Shown here in pieces: positions 1-6,468 of a DNA stretch of 15,120 nucleotides. Every line of letters begins with the position of its first letter. Position 1 is the stretch's first letter. This DNA is from Bryobacterales bacterium (GTDB lineage Bacteria > Acidobacteriota > Terriglobia > Bryobacterales > Bryobacteraceae): contig PMEV01000461.1 in assembly GCA_003154855.1 (NCBI GenBank), positions 3,714 to 18,833 of the forward strand, written 5' to 3'. The translations under genes were made by a program, and so were the position numbers. The notes beneath the pieces are model-generated. The model saw nothing but the letters and a program-made list of their open reading frames with translations, was not told the origin of the DNA and ran no database searches.

Positions 1-710
1 CGCAGCCCTTCGCTCTCGCCGAAACGGTCCACTTCCCCGGCGTGCCAGTGAAACACGCCCCGGTCTACCGTCCCAATCCAGACGCTCGAATCGTCCCCCG
101 CGAGCGCGGTAACCGCCACCCCGGCCAGCGCCGGATGAAACACCGCCAGCCGCTTGCCGTCGTACACCAGCACGCCATTCTTTTCAGTACCCAGCAGCAG
201 ACGGCCCGTGGCCAGCGGCAGCACCGCCGTCAGCCTGCGATAGGGCGCCGCTTCTGGACGGATCTGGCGGAAGCTGCGCCCGTTGTACGCGAGCAGGCCC
301 TCCCCGGCGGTGGCGATGAACAGCTCCGGCTCGCTCGCGCCCGCCACGCCCGCCGCGATGCTTTCTAGCGGCCCCGGCAGTTCCAGGCCGGCGCGGAATC
401 GCGCTCGTACGCCCCCCTCCGCGTCGTATTCCACCAGGCCGGCCGGGCCGCAGACGTACAGGCTGCCGCGAAACACCGTCGCGTCCCGAAACACCGCCGG
501 CGCGGAAATCGCCTCGAATCCGGCGGGCTGCTTGCGATCCCAGGGCCCGGAGGCGAACGCGATCTCCCCCTCGGCCGCCACGCTGCGCGCCGAGTCCCTC
601 ACCGCGCGTGTGGCGCGAAACACCACCCAGCCCGCGCCCAGCACAGCCAGCAGCCCCAACGCCCCCAGTGCCAGCCGGTACACGCGCCTGTGCCAGAATT
701 GACACGCCAC
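1..710 (-). CDS. Membrane-anchored beta-propeller (Reg_prop-like) protein, 3' end cut by window
   Basis: About 236 codons are visible and the reading frame is open to the left edge, so the C-terminus is missing. A hydrophobic segment near residues 12-32 (LALGALGLLAVLGAGWVVF) follows a short basic N-terminus and suggests a signal anchor, with the rest outside the cytoplasm. At least four propeller-like strand repeats follow, including LFIATAGEGLLAYNG, LLLGTEKNGVLVYDG and VWIGTVDRGVFHWHAG. These resemble two-component-regulator propeller (Reg_prop) repeats, which in larger proteins form sensor domains. Whether a kinase or GGDEF domain follows cannot be seen. The start is uncertain. The first in-frame GTG at 710 has no Shine-Dalgarno but lies just after a TATATT box, and another GTG is at 683. 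A long antisense reading frame (283-702) and one in the other minus frame are shadows. Function unknown; an extracytoplasmic sensor or scaffold is an inference. Confidence 0.72.
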   Translation of the reverse strand, partial: MACQFWHRRVYRLALGALGLLAVLGAGWVVFRATRAVRDSARSVAAEGEIAFASGPWDRKQPAGFEAISAPAVFRDATVFRGSLYVCGPAGLVEYDAEGGVRARFRAGLELPGPLESIAAGVAGASEPELFIATAGEGLLAYNGRSFRQIRPEAAPYRRLTAVLPLATGRLLLGTEKNGVLVYDGKRLAVFHPALAGVAVTALAGDDSSVWIGTVDRGVFHWHAGEVDRFGESEGL

Positions 711-716
711 GCTACA

Positions 717-722
717 AATATA
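717..722 (-). promoter_or_regulatory. Possible -10 box (TATATT) for the propeller gene
   Basis: Reading the minus strand, TATATT ends six bases before the GTG at 710. No convincing -35 box is present at 16-18 bp; the nearest is TTGGGG at 15 bp. If this box is used, transcription would begin at or next to the start codon and give a leaderless mRNA. This is a weak call based on an AT-rich island in GC-rich DNA. Confidence 0.25.
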
Positions 723-788
723 TCGAATAGCGGACCGCCCCAACCGCCCGCCAATCCCTATTTTTCGCAGCTCAAATCGCATCCTCAT

Positions 789-814
789 TTGTCGCGTCCG
801 CATAGGACCGACAA
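789..814. repeat. Imperfect inverted repeat downstream of the BON gene
   Basis: TTGTCG (789-794) pairs with CGACAA (809-814), and TCC (797-799) pairs with GGA (805-807). The loop is five bases, with a small internal bulge. It lies in the gap between the last gene of the minus-strand operon (ending at 871) and the propeller gene. It could end or stabilise the operon transcript, but no T-run follows on either strand. The rest of 711-870 shows nothing recognisable. Confidence 0.35.
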
Positions 815-870
815 CGAGGAGGCAATTCCCCTGCCACGCTCCGCGCCTCCGCGGCCACCCGGAAGCGCCG

Positions 871-1206
871 CTAGCGCTGGTTGCGCGGTGGCAACGTCTC
901 GACCTCCAGCTTGTTCACCACCGCCTTGACGCCCTTGGTCTTGCGCGTCACCCGCTCGGCCGCGGTCTTCTCCTTCGCTTCGGGAACCTTGCCGCTCAGC
1001 GTGACCACGCCGTCCAGCACGTCCACCTGGATGCCTCCGCCCTTGGCGTCGCGGTCCGAGGCCAGGCGTTGTTTGACCAGATCATACAGCGCGTCGTCGG
1101 TCCTCTTGTCCGCGTAGGCGGACTGGCAGGCGGCCGTCAGGAAAGCGAAAACCATCAGAATCGTGATTGTGCGCATCGTCGCTACCCATTTATCCCGGAA
1201 TTTCAT
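871..1206 (-). CDS. Exported BON-domain protein
   Basis: A 111-residue protein. An N-terminal hydrophobic stretch (ITILMVFAFLTAAC, about residues 14-27) is an export signal. Both a lipobox-like LTAAC and a signal-peptidase-I-like site after AYA (residue 32) are present, so it may be a lipoprotein or a soluble periplasmic protein. Residues about 36-103 form one BON domain with the typical core DGVVTLSGKV. BON domains (OsmY and others) bind membranes or phospholipids and are often induced by osmotic or envelope stress. The ATG at 1206 overlaps the era stop as ATGA, which suggests translational coupling and favours this start. The ATG at 1176 (MRTITIL) would give a more ordinary signal-peptide length. 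It is the last gene of the phoH operon. The domain call is solid; the cellular role is inferred. Confidence 0.85.
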   Translation of the reverse strand: MKFRDKWVATMRTITILMVFAFLTAACQSAYADKRTDDALYDLVKQRLASDRDAKGGGIQVDVLDGVVTLSGKVPEAKEKTAAERVTRKTKGVKAVVNKLEVETLPPRNQR

Positions 1207-2177
1207 TCTATCCCAGGCTGGCGTTCCAGGTCTTCCGCGGCGCTCCCGCCCGCCATGGTCGTGCGCCAGTCCAGCTCATTGAGAAACTGCGCGTTCTCCC
1301 GCCAGCGCGGACGCACCTTCACGTGCAATTCCAGAAAGACCTTGCGCCCGAACATGGATTCCATTCCCAGCCGCGCCCGCGTGCCGATTCGCTTCAGCAT
1401 CGCGCCTCCCGCGCCGATCACGATCCCCTTCTGCCCGTCGCGCTCGACGTAGATGCTGGCGCTGATCCGCGTCAGCTTCGCCGTTTCCTCCCAGCGCTCC
1501 ACCAGCACCGCGATCGAGTGCGGCACCTCGCCTCGCGTTTCTTCGAGCAGCCTCTCGCGGATCAGCTCCGCGGCCAGGAAACGCTCCGGCTGGTCGGTCA
1601 GGTAATCGGCCGGGAAATAGGCGGGCCCTTCCGGCAGGCGCGCGACGACGGCCGAGCGCAGCTCCTCGACCCCCTCCCCGGTCAGCGCGGAAACGGGCAG
1701 GTAATCCTCGAACGCGTGCAGCGATTTGTAGCGCTCGATCGCCTCCAGCAGCCGCTGCTTCGGCTGCACGCGATCGGTCTTGTTCAGCGCCACCAGCGCC
1801 GGCGTCGCGCTCTTTCGGATCAGCTCGATGCCTTCCCGTTCGGCCTCCCCCGGCGGCCGCGAGGCATCCACCACGTACACCAGCAGGTCGCGCTCGTCCA
1901 ACGCCGCGCCGATCGCCTCCATCATCCGCCGGTTGATCAGCGAATCGGGCTTGTGAATGCCGGGGGTGTCCAGGAACACGATCTGCGCCCGGGGCGTTGT
2001 CGCCACCGCCTGGATCAACGTGCGCGTGGTCTGCGGCTTGTCCGATACGATGGCCAGCTTGGTGCCCGCCAGCCGGTTGAGCAGCGTCGATTTGCCGGCG
2101 TTGGGAAGCCCCAGAATCGAAACGAACCCCGAAACAAAACCGCGCCCGCCTGTTTCGGCCCCGCCCCCCTCAGGCAT
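1203..2177 (-). CDS. era: GTPase Era, ribosome assembly factor
   Basis: A 324-residue protein; the family is usually about 300. Era is an essential GTPase that binds the 3' end of 16S rRNA through a KH domain and checks maturation of the small ribosomal subunit at the inner membrane. The GTPase motifs are all present: G1 GLPNAGKS (23-30), G2 KPQTTR (47-52), G3 DTPG (70-73), G4 NKTD (132-135) and G5 SAL (163-165). The C-terminal KH domain carries VIGAGG (253-258). The chosen ATG at 2177 overlaps the end of the upstream corC-like gene by 8 bases and has a GGAAGGG stretch upstream. The frame stays open to 2258, but those extra residues do not resemble Era. It sits with ybeY and phoH, a common pairing of RNA and ribosome quality-control genes. 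The stop overlaps the BON gene start. Confidence 0.96.
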   Translation of the reverse strand: MPEGGGAETGGRGFVSGFVSILGLPNAGKSTLLNRLAGTKLAIVSDKPQTTRTLIQAVATTPRAQIVFLDTPGIHKPDSLINRRMMEAIGAALDERDLLVYVVDASRPPGEAEREGIELIRKSATPALVALNKTDRVQPKQRLLEAIERYKSLHAFEDYLPVSALTGEGVEELRSAVVARLPEGPAYFPADYLTDQPERFLAAELIRERLLEETRGEVPHSIAVLVERWEETAKLTRISASIYVERDGQKGIVIGAGGAMLKRIGTRARLGMESMFGRKVFLELHVKVRPRWRENAQFLNELDWRTTMAGGSAAEDLERQPGIE

Positions 2178-3423
2178 GCGTCGAGGTTCCCTTCCGTGAA
2201 ATGCGCACCTGTTCCACGCGCAGGTCGTTGCTGGAGACCACCTCCACTCGAATGCCATCCCGCTCCACCGACTCTCCCGCTTGCGGCACCCGGCCCAGCC
2301 ACTCCATCACCAGCCCTCCCACCGTGGTCGATTCCGGTTGCTCGGCGGGGTGGAAATCCAGCAGCTCCTCCAGCCGGTCCAGCCCGAAGTTGCCGGAAAC
2401 GACGTAATCGCCGCTGGCTTCCTGCACGATGTCCCGCTCCGGCTCGTGTTCGTCCTGGATTTCGCCGAACACCTGCTCCATCAGGTCCTCCATGGTCGCC
2501 AGGCCCGCCGTGTTTCCGTATTCGTCCACCACGATCGCCATGTGCGCCCGGTCGTTTTGCATTTCGCGCAGCAGGTCGTTCACCGCCTTGGTCTCGGGGA
2601 CGAAGCGGATGGGGCGCACCAGTTCCCGCACCGTGCGGTTCTTGCGGTCCTCCTCCTCCAGCTCGAACATGTCCCGCACGTGCACGAAGCCGATGATGTG
2701 GTCCACGCTCCCTTCGAATACCGGAATCCGCGAGTACTGCTCGTTGATCACCAACTGCCTCAGGTCTTCGAGCGACTGATTGGCGTCCACCGCCACAATG
2801 CTCGGCCGGGGCGTCATGACCTCCCGCACCGTCTTGTCGCCGAAGGCCACTACCGATTGGATCAACTCCCGGTCGCTTTCTTCGATCAGCCCCCCTTCGG
2901 CGCCGGCGGCGATCAGCGCATCGACGTTCTCGGCCGGAGTCGGCGGTTCCTGCGCCGTCTCGGGGCTCTCGGTCAATTCGCTTAGGGATTGGAAGAAGCC
3001 GAACAGCGTCACCAGCGGATGGGCCAGCAGCACTAATCCGCGCAGCACCGGGACCAGGGGCTCCAGCCACCGCCCGCTGCTGCGCCGGTACAGCAGGTGC
3101 GGAGCGATGTAGGTGGTCCCGAGCATGGTCAGCCACGCGCTCAGGCAGGCCTGCGCCACCGACCACGCGGTCCACTGCGGGGTAAGCAGCAGGAACACCG
3201 CTCCCACCAGCAGCAGCCCCATATGCTTGAAGATCGAAAAGGTGAGCTGGCCCCGGTCCGGTTCCGCGCAGATCTGCGCCTGCAGCGTGCTCTTGAAGTA
3301 CTCGAGCGACGAGCGTTCCCGCGGCCGCAGTCGCAGCGACTCGTAGTACAGGTGCTGTACGTAGGTCACGACGACCAGCGCGATCCCCAGCGCGATCGCC
3401 AGGATTACCCACACCACGGTCAC
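2170..3423 (-). CDS. CorC/HlyC (TlyC) family CBS-domain membrane protein
   Basis: A 417-residue protein. The N-terminal part holds about four hydrophobic segments (near 1-22, 66-82, 92-110 and 123-145), equivalent to the DUF21/CNNM region though not strongly typical. Two CBS domains follow: residues about 202-255, starting EVMTPRPSIVAVD, and about 266-320, ending TAGLATMEDLMEQVFGEI. A C-terminal CorC_HlyC transporter-associated domain spans about 335-412. The family is linked to magnesium or cobalt export and is often misnamed hemolysin; the exact substrate here is unknown. The start is GTG at 3423, overlapping the ybeY stop as GTGA, which indicates translational coupling. The ybeY-corC order is widespread in bacteria and supports the call. 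The frame covering the same DNA in another minus register (2015-3412) is a shadow. Confidence 0.93.
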   Translation of the reverse strand: MTVVWVILAIALGIALVVVTYVQHLYYESLRLRPRERSSLEYFKSTLQAQICAEPDRGQLTFSIFKHMGLLLVGAVFLLLTPQWTAWSVAQACLSAWLTMLGTTYIAPHLLYRRSSGRWLEPLVPVLRGLVLLAHPLVTLFGFFQSLSELTESPETAQEPPTPAENVDALIAAGAEGGLIEESDRELIQSVVAFGDKTVREVMTPRPSIVAVDANQSLEDLRQLVINEQYSRIPVFEGSVDHIIGFVHVRDMFELEEEDRKNRTVRELVRPIRFVPETKAVNDLLREMQNDRAHMAIVVDEYGNTAGLATMEDLMEQVFGEIQDEHEPERDIVQEASGDYVVSGNFGLDRLEELLDFHPAEQPESTTVGGLVMEWLGRVPQAGESVERDGIRVEVVSSNDLRVEQVRISRKGTSTHA

Positions 3424-3917
3424 AGTGCCGCGTCCCCTCCGCCTGCGCCTTTGCCTCGCTGCGCCCGCTCGATCAGGCCCACCGGCAATCCCAGCTCCTC
3501 GCGGTAACGCCGCTCGGTTCGCTCCATCCGCCCATGATCGCTCTCATGATCCATTCCCAGCAGGTGCAGCAGCCCGTGCAACATCAGAATCGCGATCTCC
3601 TGTTCCAGGCTGTGCCCGTGCTGGCGGGCTTGCTTGGCCGCGCGCACCGTCGAAATCGCAATCTCACCCAGCGACTCCGACGGCGGCAGCGCCGGAAACG
3701 AAAGCACGTCGGTCGGGTAGTCGCGGTCCAGGAACTGCCGGTTCAGGCGCCGCAGCTCCCGGTCGTCGCTGAGCAGGCAGTCGAAGTGCCGGCCGTCGGC
3801 CACCATCCGTTCCAGCAGCGTCGCATAGGCCCGCAACCCGCGCTGCGATAGTTCGCGCGGCGCCCGCCGAAAGATCAGTGTGCTGCCGGAATCTGGCATG
3901 GGCGCTCGCTCACGCAC
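3420..3917 (-). CDS. ybeY: Endoribonuclease YbeY (rRNA maturation factor)
   Basis: A 165-residue protein if started at GTG 3917, or 159 from ATG 3899. YbeY is a zinc-dependent single-strand RNase involved in 16S rRNA 3'-end maturation and 70S ribosome quality control. The signature HGLLHLLGMDH (residues 114-124) supplies the three metal-binding histidines, 114, 118 and 124. The upstream DYPTDVLSFP is also typical of the family. The GTG start overlaps the end of phoH by 8 bases, while the ATG lies 10 bases after the phoH stop; neither has a strong Shine-Dalgarno. The C-terminal tail (QRGKGAGGGDAAL) is low complexity and beyond the domain. Position between phoH and corC matches the common conserved order. 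Confidence 0.95.
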   Translation of the reverse strand: MRERAPMPDSGSTLIFRRAPRELSQRGLRAYATLLERMVADGRHFDCLLSDDRELRRLNRQFLDRDYPTDVLSFPALPPSESLGEIAISTVRAAKQARQHGHSLEQEIAILMLHGLLHLLGMDHESDHGRMERTERRYREELGLPVGLIERAQRGKGAGGGDAAL

Positions 3918-4923
3918 TCTCTGGCGGGGACGAGCCGTCCTCGCCCTCCTGCAGCCTCAGCGAAAGCTGCCGGCTCGCTCCGTTCGCCTCGTACTTCTCG
4001 TATGCTCTCACGATGCGTTGCACCAGCGTGTGCCGCACCACGTCCCGCTCGTCGAAATTCACGAAGCTGATCCCCTCCACCCCGCGCAGCACCTCCGCGG
4101 CCTGCAAGAGCCCGCTGCGCTTGCCCAGAGGCAAGTCGATCTGCGTCACGTCGCCGTTCACCACCATCTTCGAGTTGGCGCCCTGCCGCGTCAGCACCAT
4201 CTTCATCTGCTCGGGAGTCGAGTTCTGCGCCTCGTCGACGATGATCAGGCTGTCGTTCAGCGTCCGGCCCCGCATGAACGCCAGCGGCGCCACCTCGATC
4301 ACCGAGCGCTCCAGCAGCTTCTCCACCTTGTCCATATCGAGCATGTCGTACAGCGCGTCGTAGAGCGGCCGCAGATATGGGTCCACCTTCTCTTGCAGCG
4401 TCCCGGGCAGGAATCCCAGCCGTTCGCCGGCTTCCACCGCCGGGCGCGTCAGGATGATGCGACCCACCCGCTTGCCCAGCAGCGCCGAGATCCCCATCGC
4501 CACCGCCAGGTACGTCTTGCCCGTCCCCGCCGGGCCTATCCCGAACACCAGGTCGTTGCGCTCGATGGCCTCCAGATACCGCCGCTGGTTGATGGTCTTC
4601 GGCACAATGATCTTCTTGCCGAAGTTACGCTGCCGCCCGCTCGTCACCAGGCTCCGCAGGCTGACTTCCCGGTCTTCGGCGACCACCCGCAGGTAGCTGT
4701 TCAGGTCGCCGTTTCCGAATACCTGCCCCTCTTTGACCAGCGCGTTGTACTCTTCCAGGATGCATTCCGCGCGCGCCACGTCCGCCTCGGCGCCTTCCAC
4801 TTCCAGGCAGTCGTTCAAAAGCTGTGTGCTGACATTCAGCCCCGTCTCCAGCAGCCGAATGTTTTCGTCGTGCGTGCCGAACAAGGACTCAATGCCGCGG
4901 CTGATTTGTACGGAAACTCGCAT
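3910..4923 (-). CDS. phoH: PhoH-family ATPase (PhoH-like protein)
   Basis: A 337-residue protein, near the usual family length. It is a cytoplasmic P-loop ATPase with Walker A GPAGTGKT (130-137), Walker B LIIVDEAQN (226-234) and the conserved NGDVTQIDLP (257-266) with a downstream arginine-rich region. An N-terminal region of about 100 residues (the KH-like part of this PhoH subgroup) precedes the ATPase core. PhoH/YbeZ proteins interact with YbeY and are thought to act as RNA helicase partners in rRNA processing; the adjacent ybeY fits this. ATG at 4923 is preceded by only a weak AAGG about 14 bases upstream. It is the first gene of the minus-strand operon, with a TATACT box about 90 bases upstream. 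Confidence 0.95.
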   Translation of the reverse strand: MRVSVQISRGIESLFGTHDENIRLLETGLNVSTQLLNDCLEVEGAEADVARAECILEEYNALVKEGQVFGNGDLNSYLRVVAEDREVSLRSLVTSGRQRNFGKKIIVPKTINQRRYLEAIERNDLVFGIGPAGTGKTYLAVAMGISALLGKRVGRIILTRPAVEAGERLGFLPGTLQEKVDPYLRPLYDALYDMLDMDKVEKLLERSVIEVAPLAFMRGRTLNDSLIIVDEAQNSTPEQMKMVLTRQGANSKMVVNGDVTQIDLPLGKRSGLLQAAEVLRGVEGISFVNFDERDVVRHTLVQRIVRAYEKYEANGASRQLSLRLQEGEDGSSPPESA

Positions 4924-5011
4924 GAGTTAGGGAGCCTTAACCCTCCATCCAGGAAATAGCGTCGCGTCGGGATACACCCCCGCCTCGGCCTGGATCGAAC
5001 ATCCAACCTAA

Positions 5012-5017
5012 AGTATA
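5012..5017 (-). promoter_or_regulatory. Candidate -10 box (TATACT) for the phoH operon
   Basis: On the minus strand TATACT lies in the gene-free region upstream of phoH and would give a leader of about 80 bases. No good -35 hexamer is seen at 16-18 bp, so activator dependence or an alternative sigma factor is possible. Positions 4924-5261 otherwise hold no gene I can support. There is a short perfect stem (TGGAT/ATCCA, 4991-5005) in the leader. Confidence 0.4.
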
Positions 5018-5192
5018 GCCCACATCCCGATGCGCCTTCCGCCAGCTTCAAAGCACGTTGGGCGCCATTCCGCATTCGAGAGACGGGCCAGCCGTGCCCT
5101 TACCGCACCCATTGGCACGCTCCCATCCGGTGTGCTCAGGCGGCCAAACCTGCATACTCCAGGCAGAACCTGCACTTAGGGCCACTACTTTC

Positions 5193-5211
5193 GGACGCGT
5201 TTTTGGCGTCC
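5193..5211 (+). repeat. Perfect 6-bp hairpin upstream of the DUF2934 gene
   Basis: GGACGC (5193-5198) and GCGTCC (5206-5211) form a perfect stem with a seven-base loop GTTTTTG. It lies about 50 bases before the ATG at 5262, so it may be a leader structure or an operator. No further T-run follows, so it is not a good terminator. Confidence 0.4.
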
Positions 5212-5261
5212 AGGCCTTTGTCTGCCTTGGCGCGAAAGATGGTGCCAGACGTGCTCTGGCA

Positions 5262-5603
5262 ATGGGCATGCGCGATTCACAACAGATCGCTTCAGAGCAC
5301 CGCGACCTTGCCGCCCACGCCCATCTCGCTGGCGCCGAGCATCACGGCCAACAAGATCATCTGAGCGGACATGAAAGCTCCAGACAAGCCCTTGAGCACT
5401 CGAATAAGGCTTACCTGCACCCGGTACAGGAGCATCAGAAGGCCCGGACCGAGCCGGGCATCGACGCGAGCGCTCATGAAGCCAGCGAGCAGGACATCGC
5501 CGCACTCGCTCACAAACTCTGGCAAGCCCGGTGCTGTCCGGAAGGATCGCCGGAAGAGGACTGGTTTCGCGCCGCGGAACAACTTCGATCCGGCGGAGTT
5601 TAA
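5262..5603 (+). CDS. His-rich DUF2934-domain small protein
   Basis: A 113-residue protein in two parts. Residues about 5-60 are charged, helical and histidine-rich, with spaced pairs such as HAHLAGAEHHGQQDHLSGHE, and look like an amphipathic or coiled helix. Residues about 75-109 match DUF2934: EQDIAALAHKLWQARCCPEG, then SPEEDWFRAAEQL, including the typical W and P-E-G-x(4)-D-W core. DUF2934 proteins are soluble, of unknown function, and common in Acidobacteria and Proteobacteria beside stress genes. The start is uncertain: ATG 5262 and ATG 5268 both lack a Shine-Dalgarno, and the frame stays open upstream to about 5058 with unconvincing residues. It ends 17 bases before csbD, so the two are probably one transcript. 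The domain is recognised with fair confidence; the function is unknown. Confidence 0.75.
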   Translation: MGMRDSQQIASEHRDLAAHAHLAGAEHHGQQDHLSGHESSRQALEHSNKAYLHPVQEHQKARTEPGIDASAHEASEQDIAALAHKLWQARCCPEGSPEEDWFRAAEQLRSGGV

Positions 5604-5620
5604 CGATAGGGAGACCACAA

Positions 5621-5800
5621 ATGAAACAGAGTACAGCAGATCGGCTTGAAGGCCAGCTACATGAAGTGAAAGGCAAAGTCAAAGAGAAGGTCGGCCAGGT
5701 CGCGAACAACCCCGACTTAGAGGCTGAAGGCCAAGTCGAAAACCTCACCGGCAAAGTTCAGAAGACAGTCGGGAAGTTCGAAAAGGTAATCGAGAAGTAA
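5621..5800 (+). CDS. CsbD-family stress protein
   Basis: A 59-residue, lysine-rich, helical cytoplasmic protein. It has the family pattern: start KQSTADRLEGQLHEVKGKVK, then EKVGQ, NPDLEAEGQVENLTGKVQK, and a short KFEKVIEK tail. CsbD-like proteins (Pfam CsbD; B. subtilis CsbD, E. coli YjbJ) accumulate under general or osmotic stress; their molecular function is unknown. The ATG at 5621 has a good AGGGAG Shine-Dalgarno about 8 bases upstream. It lies 17 bases after the DUF2934 gene and 79 bases before the DUF3309-like gene, so all three are likely co-expressed. Confidence 0.95.
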   Translation: MKQSTADRLEGQLHEVKGKVKEKVGQVANNPDLEAEGQVENLTGKVQKTVGKFEKVIEK

Positions 5801-5879
5801 ACCGGACGGACCCTGTCTGGGCAGAAAGTAGCCGGAGATCTGCGCCGGCGCTGAGATTCGGAAGAGAGAAAGGTCCAGA

Positions 5880-6035
5880 ATGCTGATACTGCTGATCGTT
5901 CTGTTGTTAGTGTTTGGCGGCGGTGGCGGATACTACGGCTACGGCCGCTGGGGTTACGGCGGGGGCGCAGGCATAGGGCTGGGTACCATATTGTTGATTA
6001 TCCTCGTAGCCTACATGCTGGGGCTTTTTCGCTGA
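5880..6035 (+). CDS. DUF3309-like 51-residue membrane peptide
   Basis: This is a very small gene that a length cutoff would miss. It encodes 51 residues: an N-terminal hydrophobic stretch MLILLIVLLLVF, a glycine/tyrosine-rich middle (GGGGGYYGYGRWGYGGGAG, residues 13-31), and a second hydrophobic helix GLGTILLIILVAYMLGLF ending in Arg. The helix-Gly/Tyr/Trp-helix plan and the GLGTILLIIL phrase match the DUF3309 family of small inner-membrane proteins, whose function is unknown and which are often found next to CsbD. The ATG is preceded by AAAGG about 6 bases upstream, a good Shine-Dalgarno. A strong nested inverted repeat begins just after its stop. Confidence 0.85.
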   Translation: MLILLIVLLLVFGGGGGYYGYGRWGYGGGAGIGLGTILLIILVAYMLGLFR

Positions 6036-6038
6036 GGC

Positions 6039-6099
6039 GAAGGCCGGCCATCGCCACGCCGGATGGCGTGGCTAGCCTTTCGAGCCTTGTCCGGCCTTC
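6039..6099 (+). terminator. Nested inverted repeat, likely terminator or mRNA-end structure
   Basis: An outer perfect 9-bp pair (GAAGGCCGG at 6039-6047, CCGGCCTTC at 6091-6099) encloses an inner perfect 8-bp hairpin (GCCACGCC at 6053-6060, loop GGAT, GGCGTGGC at 6065-6072). It begins four bases after the DUF3309-like stop. The sequence after the outer stem (ATTTCACCC) is only weakly T-rich, so it may be an imperfect intrinsic terminator or a 3' stabilising structure for the stress-gene transcript. Confidence 0.5.
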
Positions 6100-6409
6100 A
6101 TTTCACCCAGAAGCGCTCTTGGAAGGTGCGGAAGAGAGTGCGCGAACCGAGCCACGCTTGAGGATTCGCGAGTGCCCGGGAATCGGTCACCCAATTGCCT
6201 GCTCGTGAGGACTGGCCGCGCTGCAGGGCGGAGCCCCCAATTTGAAGCGTTTTGGGCCCTTGGTCTAGGCGCCAAGGCGTGCCGGCGCGTGCAGAGTCTG
6301 TTCACAATTAGTGCAAAGTCTGCACCGGTACGCCAGTCGTCAAAAGCGGCATCCACCGAGATTGGCGCTACTCAATCGGAAACAGGCCACATATCCGATC
6401 TGGAAGAGA
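6100..6409. other. Gene-free region between the stress genes and the MCE operon
   Basis: No coding sequence is supported here. The frame of the downstream gene stays open back to 6172, but those residues are compositionally odd, have no ribosome site and resemble no family I know. An antisense frame (6072-6356) is equally unconvincing. The only clear signal in the neighbourhood is the sigma-54 element immediately after this stretch. Confidence 0.55.
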
Positions 6410-6426
6410 TTGGCACGCCCCGTGCA
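6410..6426 (+). promoter_or_regulatory. Sigma-54 (RpoN) -24/-12 promoter for the MCE operon
   Basis: The sequence TTGGCACGCCCCGTGCA matches the sigma-54 consensus TGGCACG-N4-TTGCW at every position except one (G for the first T of the -12 element). The invariant GG and GC are present with correct spacing. Transcription would start near 6437, giving a leader of about 32 bases that contains the GGGAG ribosome site of the ATG at 6469. Sigma-54 promoters need an AAA+ enhancer-binding protein, usually bound 80-200 bp upstream, so the gene-free stretch before it could hold its sites. None was identified by eye. Confidence 0.65.
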
Positions 6427-6468
6427 CACCAGAGAAGTGGCGACCGCGCTTCCACGGGAGAAAACAGC

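Noticed and set aside
1167..2696. Long plus-strand open frame (509 codons) antisense to era and corC
   Set aside because: It is a by-product of high GC3 on the coding strand. Its Arg/Pro/His-rich residues resemble no family, while the minus strand has clear Era and CorC motifs.
3880..4959. Plus-strand open frame (359 codons) antisense to phoH
   Set aside because: It is rich in Arg, His, Gln and Leu, with no domain; the minus strand has full PhoH motifs.
4986..5010. tRNA T-arm-like sequence (GTTCGATCC on the minus strand) in the phoH leader
   Set aside because: The five-base stem required around a TTCGATC loop does not pair, and no acceptor, D-arm or anticodon arm can be built around it.
5112..5127. 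A second TTGGCACG (-24-like) upstream of the DUF2934 gene
   Set aside because: The position that should be the -12 GC reads TC, and the neighbouring TT is also absent, so only half of a sigma-54 promoter is present.
5227..5255. TTGGCGCG and ATGGTGCC...GTGCT as further sigma-54 candidates just before the DUF2934 ATG
   Set aside because: The first lacks GC at the right spacing; the second matches poorly in the -24 part and would start transcription at or inside the start codon.
5292..5618. Minus-strand frame with hydrophobic stretches opposite the DUF2934 gene
   Set aside because: The plus frame has the DUF2934 core and the same composition explains the shadow; no ribosome site was seen.
6172..6468. 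N-terminal extension of the exported protein from ATG 6172
   Set aside because: It would place about 100 residues of uncharacteristic sequence before the signal peptide, and it covers the sigma-54 promoter. ATG 6469 has a proper ribosome site.
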